Origin: Poriferisodalis sp965215815
GTDB taxonomy: Bacteria; Actinomycetota; Acidimicrobiia; Acidimicrobiales; Poriferisodalaceae
DNA: 64,000 nt
Assembly: GCF_965215815.1 (NCBI RefSeq)
Contig: NZ_CBDCEO010000013.1
Coordinates: forward strand, 496,001 to 560,000
Reading direction: 5' to 3'
Shown here: in pieces, positions 33,436-42,653 of the stretch
Layout of the letters: each line of letters opens with the position of its first letter
Position numbering within the stretch: position 1 is the first letter of the stretch
Notes under the pieces: generated by a model
What the model saw: the letters and a program-made list of their open reading frames with translations, nothing else
Databases searched by the model: none
Told to the model about the DNA's origin: nothing
Made by a program: the position numbers and the translations under genes

Positions 33436-34605
33436 ATGGAGGCTTCGAACCCCTTCACCCCGACGTTCGGCACGGCACCGCCCGTGTTGGCAGGCCGGTC
33501 GGGAGTGCTGGGGCGCATTTCTGCGGCGATGGACAGCGGACCGCGGCACCCTGACTACACCCTGGTGGTGACCGGTCGTCGAGGCACCGGCAAGACGGTG
33601 TTGCTCGATGTCGCCACCCGCGAGGCGACATCGAAGGGATGGGCGGTTGTGCAGGTCGCTGGCTCGGACGGGCCCAACCTCGCGGGCAACGTGATGCTGC
33701 GGGTCCATGAACTGGAGCGTCCCAGCTCATGGGCCACGACCGCGCCGGGATTCGCGAGCGAGGCATCGCAACTTGCGACGGGGAGGCACGGCAGGCCGGT
33801 GGCATTGCCCCATGCGGGCGATCTGCGCAGCGTCATTACCGACCTGGCCGATCAGGCATCCGCTCACGGGGCTGGGGTCATGCTCACCATCGATGAGATG
33901 CAGGCCAGCACGGCCGAAGCGCTGCGGCCAGTCGCCTCCATCTTGCAGCATGTGACACGCCGTGAGGAGCGGCCGCTGATGTTCGTGGGATGCGGCCTGA
34001 CTGACATCGCTCGAACGTTGATGTCCGATCCGGGCATGACCTTCTTCCACCGTTGCGCACGCGCCGAGACATCCAGCCTCAGCGACGACGAAGCGCGCTA
34101 CGCACTGCGAGAGCCGTTTGCTGCCGCCGGCGTGGTCATGGCCGACGCTGCCCTCGAAGCCGGCATCGAGGCTGCAGTCGGCTATCCGTTCATGATCCAG
34201 CACATCGGCTATGCGGCCTGGGAGCGTGCCGCCGACCTGCGCGTCGGCGTGTCTGCGACAGATATGAGTGCTGCGATCAGTGCCGCGAACGATGCCATGG
34301 TGCAGCAGCTCGTCGAGCCGGTCTGGGTCGGCCTGTCAGCCAAAGACCGAGCGTTCGCTCTGGCGATGTGCGCCTTGGGCGGCACCGTCGACGTGCAGGC
34401 ACTGGCCGCTCGCCTCGGATGGACGGCGAACACGGTCAACGCCTATCGCCGACGGGCGCTCGATGCCGGCATGGTCCTGCCGGCTGGCCGCGGACGGCTC
34501 CGATTCGCCCATCAAGCATTCGAACTCCACGCCCGCACAGAATTGGCACTCATCGAGCCAAGCCGCGATGCCGAACCTGAAGGCGACACACCTAGCACCG
34601 CATAG
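33436..34605 (+). CDS. Stand-alone AAA/STAND-like ATPase with C-terminal winged helix
   Basis: A 389-residue protein. N-terminal VLAGRSGVLGRISAAMDSG, Walker A GRRGTGKT (47-54), Walker B LTIDEMQ (Asp153/Glu154), arginine-bearing lid region (about 195-290), then a winged-helix-like end with GGTVDVQALAARLGWTANTV and RGRLRFAHQAFELHA. It resembles Orc1/Cdc6-like or archaeal-ATPase-type proteins found as single genes in actinobacteria. Function unknown: DNA binding and ATP switching are suggested by the domains. Strong AGGAGG site upstream. Confidence 0.82.
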   Translation: MEASNPFTPTFGTAPPVLAGRSGVLGRISAAMDSGPRHPDYTLVVTGRRGTGKTVLLDVATREATSKGWAVVQVAGSDGPNLAGNVMLRVHELERPSSWATTAPGFASEASQLATGRHGRPVALPHAGDLRSVITDLADQASAHGAGVMLTIDEMQASTAEALRPVASILQHVTRREERPLMFVGCGLTDIARTLMSDPGMTFFHRCARAETSSLSDDEARYALREPFAAAGVVMADAALEAGIEAAVGYPFMIQHIGYAAWERAADLRVGVSATDMSAAISAANDAMVQQLVEPVWVGLSAKDRAFALAMCALGGTVDVQALAARLGWTANTVNAYRRRALDAGMVLPAGRGRLRFAHQAFELHARTELALIEPSRDAEPEGDTPSTA

Positions 34606-34946
34606 GCGACTCTGCGTACCCAAGCGACGACGTCGAGTTCCGATTCGTGTGACTGGTTGAGCCTGACACGAAGGCGACCCGCCCGCATCACGTGCACACG
34701 ACCTCATACACACCGACATAGGTGTCACCTGGCGACTCGGCACGCAGAAGCCCGAACCAGCGGCTGGCCGCTGAGGACGGTTGCACCCGTAGAGTTCAGC
34801 TCTGCTGGGTCCTCTTGTCCAGCAGCAACCACGATCTCTGGGTGCGTTGAGAACCTGCGCGGCACCCGGAGTCATCGGCTGCACTCATCCGTGGTGAGTC
34901 CGCACGCCGAATCTTGCGCCGGAACCCTCTTCCAGCGAGGCTCGCC
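34606..34946 (+). other. 341-bp leader/intergenic region before typA
   Basis: No gene seen. Structured RNA is possible: AGCGGC/GCCGCT (34759-34772), then CTGCTGG-(10)-CCAGCAG (34802-34825) enclosed by GGTTG (34779-34783) and CAACC (34826-34830). These lie 117-190 nt before ATG 34947. Confidence 0.4.
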
Positions 34947-36821
34947 ATGTCCGCAACCGAGAATCTTGTTGCGCGCGCAGACCTGCGCAACGTGGCGATC
35001 ATCGCCCATGTGGACCACGGCAAGACCACGCTGGTCGACGCCATGCTGTGGCAGTCGGGGGCCTTTCGCTCCAACGAGACGGTTGCCGAACGGGTCATGG
35101 ACTCGATGGACCTCGAACGCGAGAAGGGCATCACGATCCTGGCCAAGAACACCGCTGTGCGCTACGTGCGCGACAGCGGCAAGGAAACCAAGATCAACAT
35201 CGTCGACACGCCGGGCCACTCCGACTTCGGCGGCGAGGTGGAGCGCGCCCTGACGATGGTGGACGGCGTCCTGCTGCTGGTGGATTCCAGCGAGGGGCCG
35301 CTGCCGCAGACGCGCTTCGTGCTGCGCAAGGCACTGGAGCTGCAACTGCCTGTCGTGCTAGTGATCAACAAGATCGACCGGTCCGACGCCCGCATCGCTG
35401 AGGTCGTCGACGAGGTGTACGAGCTGTTCTTGGACCTCGACGCAACCGACGACCAGATCGACTTCCCGATCGTGTACACCAACGCCCGCCAGGGCACAGC
35501 GACGCTCGACCTCGGCCAGCCAGGCACCGATCTGCGCCCGATGTTCGAGACGCTGCTCGAGACTGTGCCCGCTCCCTTGTACGACCCCGAGCACTCGCTT
35601 CAGGCGTGGGTCACCAACCTCGACTCCAGTCCCTACGTGGGGCGCATCGCAATGTGCCGGGTCATGCACGGCACCATCAAGCGTGGCCAGAGCGTGGCGT
35701 GGTGCCGCACTGACGGCACGACCACCACAGCCAAGATCAACGAGCTGTACGTCACCGAGAGCCTCGATCGCGTGGACGCCGACGAGGCCAGCGCCGGAGA
35801 GATCATCGCCATCTCGGGCATCGAGGACATCACCATCGGCGAAACGCTCGCCGAATTGGCCAACCCCGAGCCGCTGCCCCTCATCACCGTGGACGAGCCG
35901 AGCCTGTCCATCACGATCGGCATCAACACCTCCCCGATGGCAGGTCTCGACGGCGACAAGGTCACCGCCCGCCTCATTGACAACCGCCTCGACGCCGAGC
36001 TGATCGGCAACGTGTCGGTGCGGGTGCTGGACACCGAGCGGCCCGACACCTGGGAAGTCCAGGGACGTGGCGAGCTTCAGTTGGCAGTGCTGGTGGAGAT
36101 CATGCGCCGCGAGGGCTTCGAGATGACCGTGGGCAAGCCCAAGGTGGTGACCCGCACCATCGACGGAAAGCTCCACGAGCCCACCGAGCGCGTCACCATC
36201 GACATCCCCGAGAGCTTCGTCGGGGCGGTTACCCAGCTACTGGGCGAGCGCAAGGCCGACATGGTCGCCATGTCCAACCACGGCACCGGCTGGGTGCGGC
36301 TGGATTACATCGTGGCGGCACGGGGCCTCATCGGTTTCCGTACCGAATTCCTGACCGAGACGCGGGGCACCGGCCTCATGGCCAACGTGTTCGAGGGCTA
36401 CACACCGTGGCTCGGTGAGCTTCGCACCCGCCACTCGGGATCGATCGTCGCCGACCGCAAAGGCTCGGTCACTGGTTACGCCGTGGCTGCTGTGCAAGAA
36501 CGGGCGTCGCTGTTCGTGGCACCCGGTGACGAGGTCTACGAAGGCATGGTCATCGGCGAGAACCCGCGCTCCGAGGACATGGACGTCAACATCTGCCGCG
36601 AGAAGAAGCAGACCAATGTCCGCGCCGCTGCCTCCGACGACACCATTCGCCTGACGCCGCCTCGTGTCCTGTCGCTCGAGCAAGCGCTGGAATTCATCGG
36701 CGACGACGAATGCGTCGAAGTGACCCCAAACGCCATTCGCATCCGCAAGACGGTCTTCGACGCCACCACCCGCGGCCGCGCCCGCAAACGCCTCCAGCGA
36801 ACAAGCCTCGCCGAGGGTTAG
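34947..36821 (+). CDS. typA: Ribosome-associated GTPase TypA/BipA
   Basis: A 624-residue translational GTPase. G1 region AIIAHVDHGKTTLVDAML, switch I REKGITILAKNTAV, DTPGHSDFGGEVERAL (G3), VINKIDR (G4); EF-G-like domains III and V and the TypA-specific C-terminus with EREG-like region follow (RNVRAAASDDTIRL region). It binds the ribosome under stress and aids 50S maturation. ATG 34947 fits the family start. Convergent with, and overlapping by 4 bp, the next LLM gene. Confidence 0.96.
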   Translation: MSATENLVARADLRNVAIIAHVDHGKTTLVDAMLWQSGAFRSNETVAERVMDSMDLEREKGITILAKNTAVRYVRDSGKETKINIVDTPGHSDFGGEVERALTMVDGVLLLVDSSEGPLPQTRFVLRKALELQLPVVLVINKIDRSDARIAEVVDEVYELFLDLDATDDQIDFPIVYTNARQGTATLDLGQPGTDLRPMFETLLETVPAPLYDPEHSLQAWVTNLDSSPYVGRIAMCRVMHGTIKRGQSVAWCRTDGTTTTAKINELYVTESLDRVDADEASAGEIIAISGIEDITIGETLAELANPEPLPLITVDEPSLSITIGINTSPMAGLDGDKVTARLIDNRLDAELIGNVSVRVLDTERPDTWEVQGRGELQLAVLVEIMRREGFEMTVGKPKVVTRTIDGKLHEPTERVTIDIPESFVGAVTQLLGERKADMVAMSNHGTGWVRLDYIVAARGLIGFRTEFLTETRGTGLMANVFEGYTPWLGELRTRHSGSIVADRKGSVTGYAVAAVQERASLFVAPGDEVYEGMVIGENPRSEDMDVNICREKKQTNVRAAASDDTIRLTPPRVLSLEQALEFIGDDECVEVTPNAIRIRKTVFDATTRGRARKRLQRTSLAEG

Positions 36822-38071
36822 ACGCTGGGGTTGGCCGGGACAGCCAGCTCCAGGCGTGGGGCCAAGTCGATGTTGTGGAAGTTCTGGAGCCGCTCGATGG
36901 TCTCCGCGTAGCGCTCACGCTTTCTGGCCTCGCGTTCGGGGGCACGCTCGGCGAACTCGGGCATGACTTCCCGGGCGAACAGCTCCATCGACTCGCAGAT
37001 GTCCTCGTGGCGGTTCCGGCCCGCCTGGCTCACGAAGATCAACTCGTCGACCCCGGCGTCTTCGTAGGCGCGCACGAAGTCGCGAATCTGATCGGGCGTG
37101 CCGATGCAGCCCCGCAGCGAGTCCAACCCGCCTTCCTCGATGCCCGTGCCGTCGTCGGCACGGGCTTCATCGACCTGGGCGTTCAGTTTCTCGAAGCCCA
37201 TCTCGGCACGGTTTTGCTCGAACTCGGTCCAGATGTCGGTGCGTCCCGGCGTGTGGGTGCCGAATTGGTAGTAGTGCAGCAGCGAGTAAGCAAAGAAGTG
37301 GAAACCATCGAGACCACGGTCCAGCGCCGTTTGCTCGTCCTGGTGGCACAGGAAACCCGTCGTCACCGCGATGTTCGGGTTCGGCGCCAAACCCACCGGA
37401 TCAGTGCAGGCCTCGAACGCCGCGTAGTAGTCGGCAACCCACTGCTTCGCTTCGTCAGGGTTGATGAACGCGAAGCTCAGCGCCCCGATGCCGCGGCTGC
37501 CCGCCATCAGGATCGTGTCGCGCTGGCTGCACGCCACCCAGATCGGTGGGTGCGGACGCTGGGTGGGCTTGGGCACCACGTTGCGGGCCGGCATCGAGAA
37601 GAACTTGCCGGTATGCCCCTCATAGGGCTCCTGGGACATCATCTTGGCAATCTCCGGCAGCGCCTCTTCCCACATCGAGCGCTTATCGGCCCGCTCGATC
37701 TCGAAGCCCAGCAGCTCCATGTCGCTCGACGTCTCGCCGGTGCCGAACTCGACCCGACCATTCGAGATGATGTCGAGCGTCGAGATGCGCTCGGCAACCC
37801 TTGCCGGATGGTTGTAGCCAGGCAGCACCGGCACTATGCCGTGGCCGATGTGGATGTTCTGCGTGGTCGCGGCGCACGCGGCCAAGAACACTTCGGGTGC
37901 CGATGAGTGCGAGTACTCCTCCAAGAAGTGGTGCTCCACCTCCCACACCGTGTTGAAGCCGAGCTTGTCGGCGAGCTGCACCTGTTCGAGGGCCTCGTGG
38001 ACTACCCGAGCCTCGGCGCCGTCATCCCACGGGCGCGGCAATTGATGCTCGTAGAAAATGCTGAAGCGCAT
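36818..38071 (-). CDS. LLM class flavin-dependent oxidoreductase (paralogue of 2777-4009)
   Basis: A 417-residue luciferase-like protein: MRFSIFYEHQLPRPWDD, WEVEHHFLEEYSHSSAPEVF, NHPARVAERISTLDIISNGRVEFG and RPHPPIWVACSQRDTILMA. It shares long identical motifs with the 2777-4009 enzyme and the same C-terminal extension, so the two likely arose by duplication. AGGAG precedes the ATG. Substrate unknown. Confidence 0.9.
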   Translation of the reverse strand: MRFSIFYEHQLPRPWDDGAEARVVHEALEQVQLADKLGFNTVWEVEHHFLEEYSHSSAPEVFLAACAATTQNIHIGHGIVPVLPGYNHPARVAERISTLDIISNGRVEFGTGETSSDMELLGFEIERADKRSMWEEALPEIAKMMSQEPYEGHTGKFFSMPARNVVPKPTQRPHPPIWVACSQRDTILMAGSRGIGALSFAFINPDEAKQWVADYYAAFEACTDPVGLAPNPNIAVTTGFLCHQDEQTALDRGLDGFHFFAYSLLHYYQFGTHTPGRTDIWTEFEQNRAEMGFEKLNAQVDEARADDGTGIEEGGLDSLRGCIGTPDQIRDFVRAYEDAGVDELIFVSQAGRNRHEDICESMELFAREVMPEFAERAPEREARKRERYAETIERLQNFHNIDLAPRLELAVPANPSV

Positions 38072-38115
38072 GGCGGCTCCTGTGTCTTGCTGAAGACTGT
38101 TGGCCGTTGGGCTGA

Positions 38116-39267
38116 TCAGCCGGCAGCGGCGACGCTGGCGAGCGCAGAATCCACGATGCGGTTGCCTCTCGGATCGCCCGTGATGGTGCCCACCATGCTG
38201 TTCATCACGTAGGCAACCGATGCCCGCACGTCAAAGTCGACCAGGGCAATCGAACCGCCCCAGCCGCCCCAGAACATGTGGTTCGGGTTGGGTGAGGTCA
38301 CCCAGCCTTCGAGGTCGCGGGCGAAGCCGATGCCGTGGCGCAGCCGCATGTACAGCACGTCGTCGACGTTGTCGATCTGCTCTTCGAGCGCCTTGCGGGC
38401 CCCGGCCTCGGACATGATCCGGACGCCGTCCACCTCGCCACCGCATGCCAGCATCGAATGAATCCGGGCAATCGAGCGGGCATTGCCAATGCCGCCCGCG
38501 GCGGGGATCTCTGCGTCCCGCCATTCACGCGTCTGCGGCTCGGTGGCATCCAGCAGGCAGCTCATCAGCGTCTGGGCACAGACCGAGTCCATTTCGACCT
38601 TGACTCCGTTCATCTCGAGATCCCCGGGAAGCACGACCGGCGGGATCAACTCACCCATCCGGTGATCCTCTGATTCCGGCAGGCTCATGTGGAAGTCAGC
38701 GCCCAGCGGCTCGGCAATCTCGTCGCGGAACCAGTCAGCCATGCGCTTGCCGGTGATGCGGTACATGATCTCACCCTCGAGGTTGCCCTGGGTGACGGCG
38801 TGATAGCCCGACTTGGTGCCCGGCTCCCACCACAATTCCCGGGCTGCCAGCTGGGCGGCGATGGCGTCGAGGTCGTACAGGTCGGCGGCGGTCACCGGCG
38901 GCACGTACCCGGGCAGCCCCGCTGTGTGCGACATGACGTGGCGGACCAGCACGCCCTCTTTGCCGTTCTGTGCGAACTCGGGCCAGTACTGGCACACAGG
39001 AGCGTCGAAGTCCAACTCGCCCCTGTCGGCGAGCGCCAGCATCGCTGTCGCCGCCATGGTCTTGGTGGTCGAGTACACGTTGACGATCGTGTCCCGCTCC
39101 CACGGCTCGCCGCTGGGGCCAGCGTCACCGGCCCAGATGTCCACGACGGACTCGCCGTCGACGGTCACGGCCGCGGCCGCACCAACTTCAAGACCTTCGG
39201 CGAAGTTCTGCTCGAAGGCGTCTCGAACCGCCTCGAAGCCCTCATTGCACGTCCCGTGGATCTCCAT
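38116..39267 (-). CDS. Serine hydrolase, class-C beta-lactamase/esterase family
   Basis: A 383-residue protein with the S-x-x-K nucleophile motif in VYSTTKTMAATAML, the Tyr of GTKSGYHAVTQG, and a C-terminal HGIGFARDLEG/MFWGGWGGS (H/KTG-like region). Such proteins are EstB-like esterases or D-aminopeptidases more often than true beta-lactamases. There is no signal peptide. ATG 39267 has AAGGGGG upstream. 45 bp from the LLM gene on the same strand, so possibly an operon with it. Confidence 0.88.
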   Translation of the reverse strand: MEIHGTCNEGFEAVRDAFEQNFAEGLEVGAAAAVTVDGESVVDIWAGDAGPSGEPWERDTIVNVYSTTKTMAATAMLALADRGELDFDAPVCQYWPEFAQNGKEGVLVRHVMSHTAGLPGYVPPVTAADLYDLDAIAAQLAARELWWEPGTKSGYHAVTQGNLEGEIMYRITGKRMADWFRDEIAEPLGADFHMSLPESEDHRMGELIPPVVLPGDLEMNGVKVEMDSVCAQTLMSCLLDATEPQTREWRDAEIPAAGGIGNARSIARIHSMLACGGEVDGVRIMSEAGARKALEEQIDNVDDVLYMRLRHGIGFARDLEGWVTSPNPNHMFWGGWGGSIALVDFDVRASVAYVMNSMVGTITGDPRGNRIVDSALASVAAAG

Positions 39268-39382
39268 GACCTGTCCCCCTTGCGGTGCCGGCCCATCGCA
39301 CTGGCACATCAGGGGGTCATCATTGCAGTCGCGGAAAACGGCCGCCCATGCTGCTTTGTCGGGCTCCCGACGATGGTGCGGC

Positions 39383-40345
39383 TCAGTTGACCGGCGCCGT
39401 GATCGGCGGGGCCTCGCCGAAGTCAGCCCAATTCGTGACGACACTGAAGGTGCCGGTGCCGTCGATGGTGGCGCTGTAGCTCACCCGTCGGATGAGATCG
39501 TCACCATCGACCCAGACGTCGAGCTGGATGCTGTCGAGCTGAGTGGCCGGCTCCTGGCTCGTCATCATCATGAACATGCCGAGCGACATCAGGAAGCCTG
39601 CCCCTGCACCGGCAGGCGTGGTGTGGGTGCGGTAGTGAGCCACGGCGAGCCCATCGAGGTTCTCGTCGCCCACGCCTACGAAGTCGTAGAGACCTCCAAG
39701 ATCGTCGATCGCGACGCCGAACGTCAGGTTTGACTGGATGGGTCCGCCGGAGCCCGGAGCATCTGGCTCCGATGCGACCGGAACGGGACCCTCCCATGGT
39801 CCCTCCGCAGCCGAGCGGTACGCCTGACCGTCGACGATGACCTCGGTGTAGGAGTCCATCTGTGGGATGCCCATTTCTGGCATCGCCGGTCCAGGCGTCA
39901 TCCGGTACTGGAAGTTCCCGCCCGAAGACGTCGCCTCGATGGTCAATTCCCACGGTTCAGCGAAGTCGTCGAAGTCGAACGTGACCGTCGTCTGCGAGGT
40001 AGCGGAGTCGCTCACACCGATCGTGGTCTCGACAGCCTGGTGCACGGCAGCAGTCGCGTCGCGGCCGGTGCCTGTGTCGTAGACAACGACCGTCGTCGCT
40101 GCTACGAGAGCGACCACGACGGCTGCAGCAGCGGCATTGATCCACCGCGGACGAGCGGGCGATCCGAATGGCGACAGGCTGGGAGCCGCTCGACCGGGTG
40201 CAGGTGCATCTTCGGTATCCGCCAGGATTCTCTCCAGCGTCCGCGCCGGGTCCGGATCGGTTGCCGATGCGAGCGAATCGACGTCGGCCGGGTTGGCTCG
40301 GCGCAGCTCATCGAGCAGATCGTCGTGGATATCGGTGTCAGTCAT
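39383..40345 (-). CDS. Membrane-anchored anti-sigma-like protein
   Basis: A 320-residue protein. Cytoplasmic N-terminus of about 68 residues (DDLLDELRRANPADVDSLAS), one transmembrane helix (WINAAAAAVVVALVAATTVV, about 69-88), and an extracytoplasmic LppX/LprG-like beta domain (about 100-320). Its start overlaps the ECF sigma gene stop by 4 bp, so the pair should work as sigma and anti-sigma, the outer domain sensing envelope or lipid signals. No classical zinc HxxxCxxC anti-sigma motif is present, so the inhibition mechanism is uncertain. Confidence 0.75.
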   Translation of the reverse strand: MTDTDIHDDLLDELRRANPADVDSLASATDPDPARTLERILADTEDAPAPGRAAPSLSPFGSPARPRWINAAAAAVVVALVAATTVVVYDTGTGRDATAAVHQAVETTIGVSDSATSQTTVTFDFDDFAEPWELTIEATSSGGNFQYRMTPGPAMPEMGIPQMDSYTEVIVDGQAYRSAAEGPWEGPVPVASEPDAPGSGGPIQSNLTFGVAIDDLGGLYDFVGVGDENLDGLAVAHYRTHTTPAGAGAGFLMSLGMFMMMTSQEPATQLDSIQLDVWVDGDDLIRRVSYSATIDGTGTFSVVTNWADFGEAPPITAPVN

Positions 40346-40980
40346 TGCGCCTTCCTTGCCGAATCGTCGTCGGGCCGCTCTGTTTGATGCTCATCGGGCC
40401 GTTCGAGGGCTGCCTGTCCGCGTTGGCGCAGCTCTTTCACGTTCGATTCGCCCGCCCCTGAGTGGTCGAGGTGCTCAAGGCGCGCCGCGAGCCGTTTGCG
40501 AGCGCGGTGGACACGGATCGCCGAGGCGTTGGCCGAGATGCCCAGAACCTGTCCGATCTCGGCATGGCTGAGTTCCTCCCATGCCACGAGCATGAGCACC
40601 TCGCGATCGGCCTCGGACAAGAAACCCAGTGCCGTTCGCAGCAGTGTCGAACGGTCATCAGCGGCATCGGCGACACTGTCGATCGCCTCTGGCGGGTTCG
40701 CAAAGCGCAGCCGAAGCTGCGCTGCCTGGCGCCGCCTATTCGAGCGTGCAGCATTGCGGATCATGTTGCGGGCCACGCCAAACAGCCACAGCCGTTCGGA
40801 GCCGTCGGGAACGTCGTCGCGCCGGCGCCACGCTGTCAAGAACGTGTCGGCGACGACCTCATCGGCGGTTGCGTGGTCCACCCGGCGACGCGCGTACGCC
40901 AGCAACGGCCGGTACGTCTCGGAATAAACGCCTCGGAACCAGTCCTTGTCGTGGGCACCCAGCATGAAGACAGCCATCAT
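40342..40980 (-). CDS. ECF-subfamily RNA polymerase sigma factor
   Basis: A 212-residue sigma-70-family protein with region 2 (RPLLAYARRRVDHATADEVVADTFLTAWRR ... LFGVARNMIRNAAR) and region 4 (LSEADREVLMLVAWEELSHAEIGQVLGIS-ANASAIRVHRARKRL). A C-terminal Lys/Arg/Glu-rich tail of about 40 residues follows. It lies upstream of and is coupled to the membrane-anchored partner gene. It diverges from the ABC transporter locus across 178 bp; whether it drives that operon is unknown. Confidence 0.92.
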   Translation of the reverse strand: MMAVFMLGAHDKDWFRGVYSETYRPLLAYARRRVDHATADEVVADTFLTAWRRRDDVPDGSERLWLFGVARNMIRNAARSNRRRQAAQLRLRFANPPEAIDSVADAADDRSTLLRTALGFLSEADREVLMLVAWEELSHAEIGQVLGISANASAIRVHRARKRLAARLEHLDHSGAGESNVKELRQRGQAALERPDEHQTERPDDDSARKAQ

Positions 40981-41158
40981 GGCTGTCCTGTCCGCTTCCG
41001 CCTGACTCTTTCACCATGGCGGCGGATAGCTGAAAGCACCGACGGCGGCCGGGCGCGCAGTGGCATAGGATCACCCAAGTTTGTCCAGCGCAGCGTTTTG
41101 CTACGCCGGAGCCGCCGTCGGCACCGAGTCGGGCGGATGGACTGGGATCGGGGACTCC

Positions 41159-42595
41159 ATGAAATCACCACTGCTTCGACTGCTTGCTCTGCTCTTTGCG
41201 TTCGGCCTTGTTGCCGCCGCATGCGGTGACTCAGACGACGACGCGGCCGACGACGCCCATGCAGCCACCGCAGCGGACGACGACATGGCCGACGACGACG
41301 GTCACATGGACGATGACGACGACATGGCCGACGACGACATGGCCGACGACGACATGGCCGACGACTCCGGCGACGACATGGCCGACGACGACATGGCCGA
41401 CGACTCCGGCGACGACATGGCCGACGACGACATGGCCGACGACTCCGGCGACGACATGGCTGCCATCGACCGCACGGGCGAAGTCCTCAAGATTGGCTAC
41501 GTGAACAACGAGGGCGCGGCGTTCGCGCTGCCCGAGTTCCGCACCGGCGGCGAAGTGGCCATCGGGTTCATCAACGACAACGGCGGCATCAATGGGGCGA
41601 TGATCGAGACCGAGGTCTGCCTGTCCGATGGCACGCCTGAAAGCGCCATCAACTGCGCCAACCGACTGATCGAAGCAGACGTTGTGTTCGCCTACATGGG
41701 CATCGAGGTGGCGTCGGAGGCCGCGATCAACCTGTGGGTCGAGGCTGGCATCCCCTACATCTCGTCTCACGCGTGGGGTCTCACCGAACAGAACAGCCCG
41801 GGCTCGTTCCTCCTGCACTCGCCCGCCGGTGCCTATGCGGTCGGCCCGGCAAAGACGTTTAGCGATCTCGGCATCAACCACATCGCCGTCATCATGGAAG
41901 AAACGCCGGCAGGTTTGGCGTTCATCGACGCGATCGGCGCCCCGGTGCTCGCACACCACGGGATCGAGTTTGTGCGTGTCGTGGTCGACCCTGCTGCTCC
42001 TGACTGGACAGCGGCGGTCGCCACGGCACAAGCAGCGGGCGTTGAAGGCATCTGGGGCCAGCTCACCGAGCCCGGCTGCATCGGCATGGTCGGTGCCGCT
42101 GCGGCCAGCGGTTACGACAAGCCGGTGTTCGCCGGCTCGTGCAGCTTCTACATCCCCGTTCTGGGTGCGGCCTCGATCGGCACGTACACCCAGAGCGACG
42201 TGTTCTTCCCGTCAACGGCTGAATTCGCGTCGCCCGAGATCCAGGCGCAGCTCGCCGAGTACGCCGACCTGATGACCGCAGCCGGATACGAGAACCACAT
42301 CGAAGGCTTCGCCGTTGCACCGTATTCCTCGTGGCGTGCTATCGAGATCATCCTTGAGACGATCGACGGTCCGATCACCGGCGAATCGGTGCTCCACGCC
42401 TTCAGGAACGCCGGTGAGACGCCCGGCTGGTTCGGCCCGAATCATCAGTGCGGCCAAGAGCCCTGGCCGGCCTCAACATCTGCTTGCAAGTCAGCGATCG
42501 CTGTGTGGCAGGTCGCCGAGAAGGATGACGGCACCGTCGGGCGCGTCCTGGTTGGCGACGGCTTTATCAACGCCTTCGAATTCAGCGGCTTCTAG
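41159..42595 (+). CDS. Branched-chain amino acid-type ABC transporter substrate-binding lipoprotein (copy 1)
   Basis: A 478-residue lipoprotein: signal peptide MKSPLLRLLALLFAFGLVAA with lipobox Cys22 (AAAC), an acidic linker with three 13-residue MADDDMADDSGDD repeats (residues 61-99), then a Leu/Ile/Val-binding-protein fold (VLKIGYVNNEGAAFALPEFR ... GGEVAIGFINDNGGINGAMI ... CANRLIEADVVFAYMG). Delivers substrate to the fused permease. First gene of a long operon of four to five genes. Substrate may be amino acid, amide or aromatic; LivK-type proteins vary. Confidence 0.9.
   Translation: MKSPLLRLLALLFAFGLVAAACGDSDDDAADDAHAATAADDDMADDDGHMDDDDDMADDDMADDDMADDSGDDMADDDMADDSGDDMADDDMADDSGDDMAAIDRTGEVLKIGYVNNEGAAFALPEFRTGGEVAIGFINDNGGINGAMIETEVCLSDGTPESAINCANRLIEADVVFAYMGIEVASEAAINLWVEAGIPYISSHAWGLTEQNSPGSFLLHSPAGAYAVGPAKTFSDLGINHIAVIMEETPAGLAFIDAIGAPVLAHHGIEFVRVVVDPAAPDWTAAVATAQAAGVEGIWGQLTEPGCIGMVGAAAASGYDKPVFAGSCSFYIPVLGAASIGTYTQSDVFFPSTAEFASPEIQAQLAEYADLMTAAGYENHIEGFAVAPYSSWRAIEIILETIDGPITGESVLHAFRNAGETPGWFGPNHQCGQEPWPASTSACKSAIAVWQVAEKDDGTVGRVLVGDGFINAFEFSGF
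41339..41455 (+). repeat. Three 39-bp tandem repeats in the substrate-binding protein gene
   Basis: 41339-41377, 41378-41416 and 41417-41455 each encode MADDDMADDSGDD. In-frame; they form a highly acidic linker between lipid anchor and binding domain. Absent from copy 2. Confidence 0.9.
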
Positions 42596-42653
42596 CCAGG
42601 ACGCACCGCGCAGCATTCTGACCATCGAGAACTGAGCCTTCGGCCCTCGCGAC

